Shown here piece after piece: positions 16,436-25,092 of a stretch of 64,000 nt of DNA. The stretch is from Paracoccaceae bacterium. Its GTDB lineage: Bacteria > Pseudomonadota > Alphaproteobacteria > Rhodobacterales > Rhodobacteraceae. The notes beneath the pieces were generated by a model that saw nothing but the letters and a program-made list of their open reading frames with translations, ran no database searches and had not been told where the DNA came from. Within the stretch, counting starts at the first letter, position 1. Each line of letters starts with the position of its first letter. The position numbers and the translations under genes were made by a program. Where the stretch lies: NCBI GenBank assembly GCA_024304985.1, contig JAMWZC010000001.1, forward strand, positions 682,001-746,000, written 5' to 3'.

Positions 16436-17422
16436 ATGATCAAGTTCCCGACCTTCCTTCTGGCCGTTTGCCTGTTGGCGGCCTGTAGTGGAAACCCTTT
16501 CACGCCCGTGGACGAGGACAGCGGCGAGGACATTCCGGTTCCGCCCGCCCCGCCGTCGGCCGAGAATCCGATCCCCGCGTCACTGGCCCTGAACCTGCAA
16601 GCCGCAACCTATAACGCCGCCGCCGGGACCCTCGTGCTGCGCCTCAATTCCCTGGACTCCGGTATCGTCAACGCGACCTACCAAAGGACACCCGATCTCG
16701 ATCGACCCGGCTACATCGCCTTCACCGTGCAGGACGATCCGCTGGACCGGCACTATACCGCCATGGTCGCGCGCAGCAGCGATCCGCAGCAATCCGTGCA
16801 GGCCGGTGTCGTGTCCGATGGCGGGCAGTTCAACACCTATTTCAGCGGCGGGTTCTACGAACGCAACGCCACTTTCACGACTCCGTCCACCCTACCAGAT
16901 GGTGGCCTCGTCTCCTATGCGGGCACCTATACGGGTGTGACGAACGTCAATGCGCCCGGCGACCAGTTGTCGCCAGTGGATCCCGGCATATCCGATGTGC
17001 TGCGCCCTAGTCAAAGCGCCCAGACCACGGGCACCATCTTCCTGAACGTGGATTTCGCCAACAACGCGGTGAACGGGGCCATCACGGACCGTGTCTTTGC
17101 ACAATATGGCGCGACCCTGCCCAACACGCAGCCCAATGACCTGCCGGACGTGATCCTGCGTGTCGCGGACATCGCCCCGGATGGCACCTTCTTCGGGGGT
17201 CTGGTCCAGTATCGCGGCTCTGACAGCCCCGATATCGGCGACTACGGTGGCATCTTCGGCGGCACGGATGCCGCCGCCGTCGGCGGCGTCGTCTCCCTGA
17301 CCGAATTTGATGGCGAGGGCAATCTGCGAAACCTCGAAGGCGAGCGCGAGATCGGCGTTTTCGTGCTCAGCCGCTGCGGTGTGGCAGGCTCCGATCCCAC
17401 GCTCTGCGTCGATGTCAATTGA
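16436..17422 (+). CDS. Outer-membrane lipoprotein with TbpB-like barrel, probable Slam substrate
   Basis: This 328-residue protein has a lipoprotein signal (hydrophobic residues 3-16, LAAC lipobox, Cys17). A Pro/Glu-rich linker (about 20-48) leads to a beta-rich domain. The tail of that domain carries VDFANNAVNGAI (205-216) and GGIFGGTDAAAVGGVV (271-286), which resemble the handle/barrel motifs of transferrin-binding-protein-like surface lipoproteins. Two Cys (314, 324) near the end may form a disulfide. The gene overlaps a Slam-type gene by 11 bases, the usual partner needed to flip such lipoproteins to the cell surface. The ligand is unknown. The ATG at 16436 is preceded by AAAGGG. Confidence 0.8.
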   Translation: MIKFPTFLLAVCLLAACSGNPFTPVDEDSGEDIPVPPAPPSAENPIPASLALNLQAATYNAAAGTLVLRLNSLDSGIVNATYQRTPDLDRPGYIAFTVQDDPLDRHYTAMVARSSDPQQSVQAGVVSDGGQFNTYFSGGFYERNATFTTPSTLPDGGLVSYAGTYTGVTNVNAPGDQLSPVDPGISDVLRPSQSAQTTGTIFLNVDFANNAVNGAITDRVFAQYGATLPNTQPNDLPDVILRVADIAPDGTFFGGLVQYRGSDSPDIGDYGGIFGGTDAAAVGGVVSLTEFDGEGNLRNLEGEREIGVFVLSRCGVAGSDPTLCVDVN

Positions 17423-18842
17423 GCGCAGGTCAAGCTGGTTCATCAGCCTGTGTTGCGCCGCGCTGACATGGGGGGGCGCGGCCTATGCGCAAGCCCCCAC
17501 CGCCCCGCAGGCCGAGATCAACATGACCCTCGATCAGGCCCGCAACATCGGCGTTGCGGCGCTTGAACAGGGCAACCCGACACTGGCCCTCCAGATCGGC
17601 TATGGCCTGCTTCAGGCGGACCCCAATGACGCCTTCGCCCATTACCTGATCGCCTCGGCCTTTCGACAGCAGGCCCGACCGGCCGCGGCCCGCCGCGCCG
17701 CTGCGCTGGCCTATCGCCATGCCGAGACCACCTCCGAGAAGTTTCAGGCCGCGCAACTGGCTGCCCGCATCTCGGTCGAGGAGCAGCGCTTCACCCGAGC
17801 CCAGGTCTGGCTGCGCCGCTCCCTGATCCACGCCCCCGATCCCGCATTCCTGCCCCGTATCGAAGAGGATTACCGCCGCGTCCGCGCCCTTGACCCCCTG
17901 CAACTCAGGTTCAGCTTTTCGCTCGCCCCCTCGTCGAATGTGAACAACGGCAGCGACAGCCCCTATGCGCTGATCGAAGGCGTGCCGGTGATCGGCATTT
18001 TCGACGGGCTGTCGCAGGCTCTGTCCGGTGTCACCGCCGCGGCGGATCTGGCACTGGGCTACCGGCTTCACCGGACGCAGAGCAGCGAAACACGGGCCCT
18101 CGCCCGGCTCTATTCCTCCCGCGTCTGGCTGGATGACAGCTCCCTCGCGCTGGCAAACAGCTTTCCGGGGGCCGATGTCTCGAACGAGGATTTCGCCTTT
18201 TCCTCGGTCGAGGCAGGGCTGCGGCACGCGGTCCGCCCCGGTGGCATGGACGGCAGGGGGCTGATCTCGGCCGATCTGGTTGCAGGGCGCAGCTGGTATG
18301 GCGGCAGCCCCTATCAGCGCTTTGGGCGGCTGGGCCTGTCCGGCGGCCTGTCCCTCACCCCCGCCACGACCCTGTCCGTCGGCGCAGAGATCGAACGGCG
18401 CAGCTTCGAGACCAGCGCCAATCGACCGATCGAAAGCCTCGCGCTGCGCGGGACGTTGGCGCATGGTCTGGACAATGGCGACAGGATCAGCCTGTCCCTC
18501 TCGTGGCGCGACAGCCAGAGCGACTCCCGCAATGCCGTCAACACCCGAACCGCGGCCTATCTGCAATACGCGATGGCCGCGCCCGTCGGCCCGGCCCGGC
18601 TGTCCTTTGCGCTGGGGGCGGCGACCTCGGACTTTCCCGACTATGCCGTCGGCTTCATCGTCGTTCCGGGCGGGCGGCTGGATGAAACCGTCTTCGGAAG
18701 CGTCGAAATGCTTTTTGAAGCATTTGACTATGCCGGATTTGTGCCATCTATGACTGTCAGGGCACAGAAAACCCGCTCCAATGTCAGCCGCTTCGAGGCA
18801 AGCGAAATCGCGGTCTCCTTTGGCGTCAGGTCGCGATTCTGA
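17412..18842 (+). CDS. Slam-type surface lipoprotein assembly modifier (DUF560)
   Basis: This 476-residue protein begins with a Sec signal (residues 1-26, AYA-Q site). An alpha-helical TPR-like region follows (about 40-150: ALEQGNPTLALQIGYGLLQADPNDAFAHY and further repeats). The C-terminal beta-barrel of about 300 residues is Tyr/Ser/Arg-alternating and ends in Phe, as outer-membrane barrels do. This is the Slam/DUF560 architecture. Slam proteins translocate lipoproteins such as TbpB or HpuA across the outer membrane. The start codon lies inside the end of the lipoprotein gene (11-base overlap), so the two are translationally coupled. Confidence 0.82.
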   Translation: MSIERRSSWFISLCCAALTWGGAAYAQAPTAPQAEINMTLDQARNIGVAALEQGNPTLALQIGYGLLQADPNDAFAHYLIASAFRQQARPAAARRAAALAYRHAETTSEKFQAAQLAARISVEEQRFTRAQVWLRRSLIHAPDPAFLPRIEEDYRRVRALDPLQLRFSFSLAPSSNVNNGSDSPYALIEGVPVIGIFDGLSQALSGVTAAADLALGYRLHRTQSSETRALARLYSSRVWLDDSSLALANSFPGADVSNEDFAFSSVEAGLRHAVRPGGMDGRGLISADLVAGRSWYGGSPYQRFGRLGLSGGLSLTPATTLSVGAEIERRSFETSANRPIESLALRGTLAHGLDNGDRISLSLSWRDSQSDSRNAVNTRTAAYLQYAMAAPVGPARLSFALGAATSDFPDYAVGFIVVPGGRLDETVFGSVEMLFEAFDYAGFVPSMTVRAQKTRSNVSRFEASEIAVSFGVRSRF

Positions 18843-18878
18843 CTGTGCCACCCGAACCGGAACAGAAAGGACTCTCCC

Positions 18879-19307
18879 ATGACCATCCGTTATCTGCACA
18901 CAATGGTGCGCGTGAAAGACCTTGAAAAGACACAAGCTTTCTTCGAACTGCTGGGTCTGGTCAAGACCCGCCACTATGACAGCGAGGCCGGGCGGTTCAG
19001 CCTTGTCTTCATGGCGCCTCCCGGTCAGGAGGAATGCCCGGTCGAGCTGACCTACAACTGGGACGGCGATGACGGCCTGCCGTCGGACAGCCGCCATTTC
19101 GGCCATCTGGCCTATGAGGTGGATGACATTCACGCCATGTGCCAGCACCTGATGGACAATGGCGTGACCATCAACCGGCCGCCGCGCGACGGGCGCATGG
19201 CCTTTGTGCGCAGCCCCGACAACGTCTCGGTCGAACTGCTGCAGAAAGGCGAGGCCCTGACCCCGGCAGAACCCTGGCTCAGCATGCCCAACACCGGCCA
19301 CTGGTAA
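18879..19307 (+). CDS. gloA: Lactoylglutathione lyase (glyoxalase I)
   Basis: This 142-residue glyoxalase I isomerises the methylglyoxal-glutathione hemithioacetal. Four metal ligands can be placed: H7 (YLHTMVRV), E56 (PVELTYN), H76 (HFGHLAYEV) and E119 (VSVELLQ). The length matches short Ni-type enzymes. It is followed 12 bases later by a DUF1194 gene, so the two may share a transcript. Confidence 0.95.
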   Translation: MTIRYLHTMVRVKDLEKTQAFFELLGLVKTRHYDSEAGRFSLVFMAPPGQEECPVELTYNWDGDDGLPSDSRHFGHLAYEVDDIHAMCQHLMDNGVTINRPPRDGRMAFVRSPDNVSVELLQKGEALTPAEPWLSMPNTGHW

Positions 19308-19319
19308 GGGCTGCGGGGC

Positions 19320-20057
19320 GTGCGGCGCGCGGCCGCCCTGCGGGCCTGCATCGCTGCGGCCGGGATGGCCGTGGCGACCGGCCCCGCCATGGCGCAGGAG
19401 GCCTGCCGCCTTGCCCTTGTGCTGGCGATGGACATCTCCTCCTCGGTCGATCCGCTGGAGGATGCCCTGCAGCGTGGCGGTCTGGCACAGGCCCTGCGCG
19501 ACCCCGATGTGATCGATGCCATTCTCAGCCAACCCGACCGCCCCGTGGCGCTGGCCATGTTCGAATGGAGCGGTCGGGTCCAGCAGGACATGGTCCTGCC
19601 CTGGATCATGCTGCGGGACGAGGCGACGATTCTGGCCACTGCAGAGCGGATCGCCACCAGTCGCCGCAGCTATGCCGAATTCTCCACCGCCATCGGTCAC
19701 GCGCTGGAATATGCCCATGAGCTGTTCCGTCAGGGTCCCGCCTGCGATGCCCGTGTCCTCGACATCTCGGGCGACGGGGTGAACAATGACGGGTTCGGCC
19801 CCGATGTCGCCTATGCAACCTTCGACTACAGCGCCATCACGGTGAACGCGCTGGCCATCGAAGTGCGGGAACTGGCCACGGACCACGGGCTGACCGAGGG
19901 GGCCGAAGCCGGTCTGGCCGCCTATTTCCGCGAAGTCGTGATCCGTGGACCTGCCGCCTTTGTCGAGGTGGCCGAAGGCTTCGAGGATGTGCAACGCGCG
20001 ATGCGCCGCAAACTGCTGCGCGAATTGGAAATCCGGATCGGTCACCACCGCCCCTGA
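19320..20057 (+). CDS. DUF1194 secreted vWA-like protein
   Basis: This 245-residue protein has an N-terminal signal peptide (residues 1-25, ending AMAQE) and a von Willebrand A-like domain. The MIDAS motif appears as DISSSVD (about 38-44), and there is a DISGDGVNNDG block (about 150) typical of DUF1194. The start is GTG at 19320. A periplasmic metal- or protein-binding role is likely from the fold, but no partner is evident. Adjacent gloA is probably not functionally linked. Confidence 0.85.
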   Translation: MRRAAALRACIAAAGMAVATGPAMAQEACRLALVLAMDISSSVDPLEDALQRGGLAQALRDPDVIDAILSQPDRPVALAMFEWSGRVQQDMVLPWIMLRDEATILATAERIATSRRSYAEFSTAIGHALEYAHELFRQGPACDARVLDISGDGVNNDGFGPDVAYATFDYSAITVNALAIEVRELATDHGLTEGAEAGLAAYFREVVIRGPAAFVEVAEGFEDVQRAMRRKLLRELEIRIGHHRP

Positions 20058-20165
20058 CCCGCGCCTCGTCGCATTTGGCTGTGACCGGTGCCGCATGCCT
20101 GCCCGGAACACCCGGCGCCGCGCCCGATGCGCCCCGTGCCCAGCGCCGCCACAGGGCAACACCGG

Positions 20166-20209
20166 CTTCTGCTTGCTACAAATATCCCCGCCGGAGGCAT
20201 CCACGGCCG
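20166..20209. repeat. Dispersed intergenic repeat, copy A
   Basis: The core CAAATATCCCCGCCGGAGGC begins at 20179 and is followed by ATCCACGGCCG. Upstream is CTTCTGCTTGCTA. Near-identical copies are at 24796-24839 and 30542-30585. Here it lies just past the stop codon of the LdtR-like gene on the minus strand. The rest of the interval 20058-20221 shows no gene. Confidence 0.85.
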
Positions 20210-20221
20210 CAACCCGACCCA

Positions 20222-20719
20222 TCAATAGATATAGCGGATCTGATCCGCCCAGTAACGCTCGACCCGGCGCAGGGCGGATGTGATCTCCTCGATCCCGTCA
20301 GGGCCCAGCACGCCACGGCTTTCCAGCCCTTGGGCATGGCGCGCGAACAGTCCCGCCACCACATCGCGGATCTCGCGGCCGCGCGGCGTCAGCCTGACCC
20401 GCACCGAGCGGCGGTCGATCTCGCAGCGCTGGTGATGCATGAACCCCATTTCCACCAGTTTCTTGAGATTGTAGCTGACATTGCTGCCCTGATAGTAGCC
20501 GCGCGTCTTCAATTCCCCCGCGGTCACCTCGTTATCGCCGATGTTGAACAACAGCAGCGCCTGCACGGCATTCACCTCCAGCATGCCGACGCGTTCGAAT
20601 TCATCCTTGATCACGTCCAGCAACAGGCGGTGCAACCGTTCCACCAGCGACAACGCATCCAGATACCCGCCCATGAAGCCGGATCGCGTACCCGTGGTCA
20701 GGGTCTTGTGCATCGTCAT
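20222..20719 (-). CDS. MarR-type winged-helix regulator, LdtR-like
   Basis: This 165-residue protein has a MarR-family winged helix. Helices begin at LVERLHRLLLDVIKDEFER (about 25-43). A recognition region TAGELKTRGYYQGSNVSYNLKKLVEMGF (about 66-93) and a wing with RRSVRVRLTPRG follow. This pattern closely recalls LdtR, which controls L,D-transpeptidase and stress genes in Rhizobiales, but no L,D-transpeptidase gene is adjacent. The ATG at 20719 has GGAG 9 bases upstream. A TAACCGGTTA palindrome (20776-20785) is a possible autoregulatory site. Confidence 0.83.
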   Translation of the reverse strand: MTMHKTLTTGTRSGFMGGYLDALSLVERLHRLLLDVIKDEFERVGMLEVNAVQALLLFNIGDNEVTAGELKTRGYYQGSNVSYNLKKLVEMGFMHHQRCEIDRRSVRVRLTPRGREIRDVVAGLFARHAQGLESRGVLGPDGIEEITSALRRVERYWADQIRYIY

Positions 20720-20775
20720 GGGGCGTCTCCGTCGGCTTTCTGATACCGAGGGCGAAGATGACGCAAAAATCCCAA

Positions 20776-20785
20776 TAACCGGTTA
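20776..20785. promoter_or_regulatory. Palindrome upstream of the LdtR-like gene
   Basis: TAACCGGTTA is a perfect 10-bp palindrome 57 bases upstream of the regulator start, in an AT-richer stretch. A MarR-type autoregulatory operator is plausible, but chance is not excluded. Confidence 0.35.
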
Positions 20786-20838
20786 AACCCCGGCCGATAT
20801 CCCTAAAATCCGATTGATTATCCGTGGACCGGCCCCGC

Positions 20839-21138
20839 TCAGCGCGGCACGGCGCCCCCCTGCGCGGCCAGCATGGCGCGGATCTGCCCCACCAGCGGCG
20901 CAAAATGCGCGGGCGGTTCCTGCACGCCGCTCGTCCAGTAATAGAGGTCGTGATCATTCTCGCGCAGCAGCGCGTCATAGCTGTCCAGCATCGCCTCATC
21001 CAGATCGGCCAGATGCAACTCGGCATAGCGCGACAGGATCACGTCCATCTCCTTGATCCCGCGCCGCATCGAGCGCATGGCCAGACGCCGCAGCCGTGTC
21101 TCCCGGGACTCGCCCTGCGGCGCTTCTTCGATCAGCAT
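20839..21138 (-). CDS. sdhE: FAD assembly factor SdhE
   Basis: This 99-residue protein matches SdhE (succinate dehydrogenase assembly factor 2), which promotes covalent attachment of FAD to SdhA. The hallmark block RRLAMRSMRRGIKEMDVIL (about 16-34), containing the RGxxE motif, is intact, followed by the acidic helix LADLDEAMLDSYDALL and a YYW segment. It lies 1 base downstream of the XRE regulator gene. Confidence 0.95.
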   Translation of the reverse strand: MLIEEAPQGESRETRLRRLAMRSMRRGIKEMDVILSRYAELHLADLDEAMLDSYDALLRENDHDLYYWTSGVQEPPAHFAPLVGQIRAMLAAQGGAVPR

Positions 21139-21139
21139 A

Positions 21140-21571
21140 TCATTCGCCCTTCAACTTCATCCGCAGGCTTTTCTCCAGCCGCCCCAGACGGTCGGCCGCG
21201 GCCCCGATCTGGGTCTTGAGGTCGCGGATCTCGACCAGCAGGGCGTTGATATCGGGCGAAATCGGGGTTTCGTCAACCGGGGCGGCGACACCGTCCCCCT
21301 CGCCTGTCAGCAGCCAGACGATCGAGACATTCAGCAGCCCCGCCATCATCGACAGCTTGTTGGCGCGCGGCTCGGACAGATCATCCTCCCAGTCGCGCAC
21401 GGTGCCATGCTTGACCCCCAGACGGCGCGCCATCTGCTTCTGGGTCATGCCCGCCGCCTCGCGCGCGGCGGCGACCCTGTCCCCGAAAGTGGCCGTATCC
21501 GGTCCGTACCAGTTGTCGGCCATCTCGCTCACGTCATTGATGTCGTCGATTTCGGTGCGGTCCGCTGCCAT
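21140..21571 (-). CDS. XRE-family transcriptional regulator
   Basis: This 143-residue protein has a helix-turn-helix XRE domain at about 28-85 (FGDRVAAAREAAGMTQKQMARRLGVKHGTVRDWEDD, then LSMMAGLLNVSIVWLLTGEG). A C-terminal helical segment with leucine/heptad spacing (about 105-140) may dimerise. It is divergent from aspartate aminotransferase and upstream of sdhE with a 1-base gap. Target genes are not evident. Confidence 0.88.
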   Translation of the reverse strand: MAADRTEIDDINDVSEMADNWYGPDTATFGDRVAAAREAAGMTQKQMARRLGVKHGTVRDWEDDLSEPRANKLSMMAGLLNVSIVWLLTGEGDGVAAPVDETPISPDINALLVEIRDLKTQIGAAADRLGRLEKSLRMKLKGE

Positions 21572-21621
21572 TTTACTCCCATCCGCCGATCCTGCTTGAT
21601 CGGCCTATCCGTGCATCCTAA

Positions 21622-22863
<1,242 letters not shown>

Positions 22864-22878
22864 ACAGGAGCAGCCCCC

Positions 22879-23283
22879 ATGGCAGGTGATCTTCCCGACT
22901 ATTACTTCCGCGTGCGGGAAAACGGTGCTCTGGTGTTCCGCGTGGACACCGAGAACCGCCAGCGGCGGATCGAGATGGACCAGATCGCCACCATCAACAT
23001 CCGCAATGGCGAGGTGAAACCCCATGGCGACCGCCGCCTGACCGAGGCGGACATGGCCGCCATCACCGACTGGATGACCCAGCGCACCGCCCTTCTGGCG
23101 GCGCGTGACGTGGATGACATCCTGCGCGCCGTCGATCACATGAACCTGACGACGCAATGGGCGCAGACCCGCGCCACGGATGAACAGCTTGACACCGTGA
23201 CGGATACGCTGCTTCTGGCGATGCATGACCTGCGCACCGTTCTGGTGCGCAAGAAGGCCGACCGCCTGATGAAGGGCGACTAA
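22879..23283 (+). CDS. Conserved hypothetical protein
   Basis: This 134-residue soluble protein has no signal peptide or membrane segment. The N-terminal half is beta-like (YYFRVRENGALVFRVD, then RIEMDQIATINIRNGEVKPHG) and the C-terminal half is helical (VDDILRAVDHMNLTTQWAQ and LLLAMHDLRTVLVRKKADRL). It follows the aminotransferase gene after 15 bases with an AGGAG site, so it is likely in the same transcript. I do not recognise a characterised family. Confidence 0.78.
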   Translation: MAGDLPDYYFRVRENGALVFRVDTENRQRRIEMDQIATINIRNGEVKPHGDRRLTEADMAAITDWMTQRTALLAARDVDDILRAVDHMNLTTQWAQTRATDEQLDTVTDTLLLAMHDLRTVLVRKKADRLMKGD

Positions 23284-23290
23284 GCGCGCC

Positions 23291-24652
23291 TCAGCGCTGC
23301 GCCGTCAGTCGCGGCAGGATCACCCCCCAGAAGCGCAGCATCATGAAGACGCCCGCGCCTGCCAGCCCCACGGCCAGCCCCAGCCAGATCCCCACGCCGC
23401 CCCAGCCCAGAACAAAGCCCAGCACATAGGCCACAGGCATCCCCAGCGCCCAATAGGACAGCGCGGCGATGATCATCGGCACCTTCGTATCCTGCACCCC
23501 GCGCAGCAGGCTCAGGGCCATGACCTGCGCCGCATCCGCCAGCTGGAACAGCGCCGCCGCCGCCAGCAGCACCACACCGATGGCGATCACGCCCGCCCGG
23601 TCCGGCTCGTCCGGCGACAGGAACAGCCCCATCAGGAATTCGGGCATCAGCAGGAAAAACACAACCGTCAGCCCCGCCAGCAGCAGCGACAGCGCCACCA
23701 CCACCTGCGCGCCCAACCGCAGCCCGGCCCAGTCCTGCACGCCCAGCGCGCGCCCTGCCCGCACCGTCGCCACATTGCCCAGCCCCAGATGGATCATGAA
23801 CACCAGTGACGCCACCTGCAACGCGATCCCATGCGCCGCCAGCGGCAGCGTGCCCAGCCACCCCATCATGACCGAGGCCGCCGCGAACAGCCCCACCTCG
23901 GCCAGCGTGGTGATCCCGATGGGCCAGCCCAGCCGGAACACCTGCCCGAAGGCTTCCCAATCGGGGCGCCAGAAGCGGATGAACAGCGCATGTTCCCGCG
24001 TCACGACGGCGGCATAGATGGCCAGCAACAGCAGCGACACGATCTGCACCGAGACCGAGGCCCAGGCCGCCCCCACGATCCCCATCTCCGGCGCGCCCCA
24101 ATTGCCGAAGATCAGCGCGTAATTGACGATGACATTGACCAGAACCGCGCCGATCGTCACCCACAGCACGACCTGCGTGCGCTCCAGCGCCGCCAGATAG
24201 GATTTCAGCACCATCACCAGCAGCGCGGGAAAAATCCCCCAGCCCGCCACGTTCAGGTAACGGCTCGCCTCACCCGCGACCTCCTCGGTCTGGCCCAAAG
24301 CCAGCAACAGCGCCTCGGACCAGATCATCAGGGGCATCGACACCGCCCCGAACAGGATCGACAGCCACATGGCCATGCGTGTCACGCGCCGCACCTGCTG
24401 GCTTTGCCCTGCGGATTCCGCCTCGGCCACCATCGGCATCACCGCCCAGGCAAAGCCCGATCCGAACAGGAACAGCACAAAAAACCCCATCCCCGCCAGA
24501 ACCTGCGCGGCCAGCGCCGTCACATCATACCAGCCCAGCATCAGCGCATCCGTCAGCGAGATCGAGAATTGCGCCACATGGCTCAGGATCAAGGGCAGCC
24601 CCAGCACGGCAATCGCGCGCATGTGCTGCGTCGGTGTCATCGGAATGCTCAT
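23291..24652 (-). CDS. MATE-family efflux transporter
   Basis: This 453-residue protein has about 12 hydrophobic segments in two similar halves and the NorM-type MATE pattern (LPLILSHVAQFSISLTDALMLGW at the start, LGWPIGITTLAEVGLF at the start of the second half). Such proteins expel cationic drugs or metabolites using Na+ or H+. It stands alone, converging on the 22879 gene. A second, only distantly similar MATE gene is at 54338. Confidence 0.93.
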   Translation of the reverse strand: MSIPMTPTQHMRAIAVLGLPLILSHVAQFSISLTDALMLGWYDVTALAAQVLAGMGFFVLFLFGSGFAWAVMPMVAEAESAGQSQQVRRVTRMAMWLSILFGAVSMPLMIWSEALLLALGQTEEVAGEASRYLNVAGWGIFPALLVMVLKSYLAALERTQVVLWVTIGAVLVNVIVNYALIFGNWGAPEMGIVGAAWASVSVQIVSLLLLAIYAAVVTREHALFIRFWRPDWEAFGQVFRLGWPIGITTLAEVGLFAAASVMMGWLGTLPLAAHGIALQVASLVFMIHLGLGNVATVRAGRALGVQDWAGLRLGAQVVVALSLLLAGLTVVFFLLMPEFLMGLFLSPDEPDRAGVIAIGVVLLAAAALFQLADAAQVMALSLLRGVQDTKVPMIIAALSYWALGMPVAYVLGFVLGWGGVGIWLGLAVGLAGAGVFMMLRFWGVILPRLTAQR

Positions 24653-25092
24653 GCCTTGGCCCTAGCGCCGCTTGGTGACAGGCGCAAGACGCAGCATGCG
24701 GCGCAGGCCGCCAAACTGTCACCCCGGCGACAGAGGCCCGCAAGGACTCCCAGATGACCGCTCCCCGCACCCAGCCCTTCACCCCGCAAGACCTGCTTCT
24801 TTTTGCCCCAAATATCCCCGCCGGAGGCATCCACAGCCGATGCAATCACACCGGGCGAAAACAAGGCCCGCCGCGCCACCGCATCGCATAGCCGCCCGTG
24901 CCAGTGCGCCCGGTCATGACCCTTGGACACTGGCGGCTAGCCCGTTTTGTTCATCCGGGCCTCCCTCTTTCTTGCTCCTCTCGCCTGATCGCACGCAAAA
25001 GGTGCCGATCCATGACGGCTGGCGCACCATTCCCATCGCAGTCTCTCTTCACCCCCTAGCCTTGCCGAAGCGCCTGCCCTACCTAAGCCCGC
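24653..25092. other. 440-bp intergenic region between MATE and helicase genes
   Basis: No convincing gene or RNA is seen. The only recognisable content is copy B of the dispersed repeat (24796-24839). Promoters for the two divergent flanking genes must lie here, but no clear -35/-10 pair stands out. Confidence 0.6.
24796..24839. repeat. Dispersed intergenic repeat, copy B
   Basis: The core CAAATATCCCCGCCGGAGGC starts at 24809 and continues ATCCACAGCCG. It is preceded by CTTCTTTTTGCCC. The core is identical to copies A and C. Confidence 0.85.

Noticed and set aside
17430-20225. A 931-codon open frame on the minus strand opposite the Slam, gloA and DUF1194 genes
   Set aside because: It is the shadow of three well-supported plus-strand genes in high-GC DNA. 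Its translation is Gly/His/Arg-rich with no family motif or ribosome site.
24653-25092. A tRNA or small RNA gene in the longest gaps (also 52329-52678)
   Set aside because: No cloverleaf, CCA-adjacent stem or other structured RNA could be recognised by eye. A covariance search would be needed to settle small RNAs.
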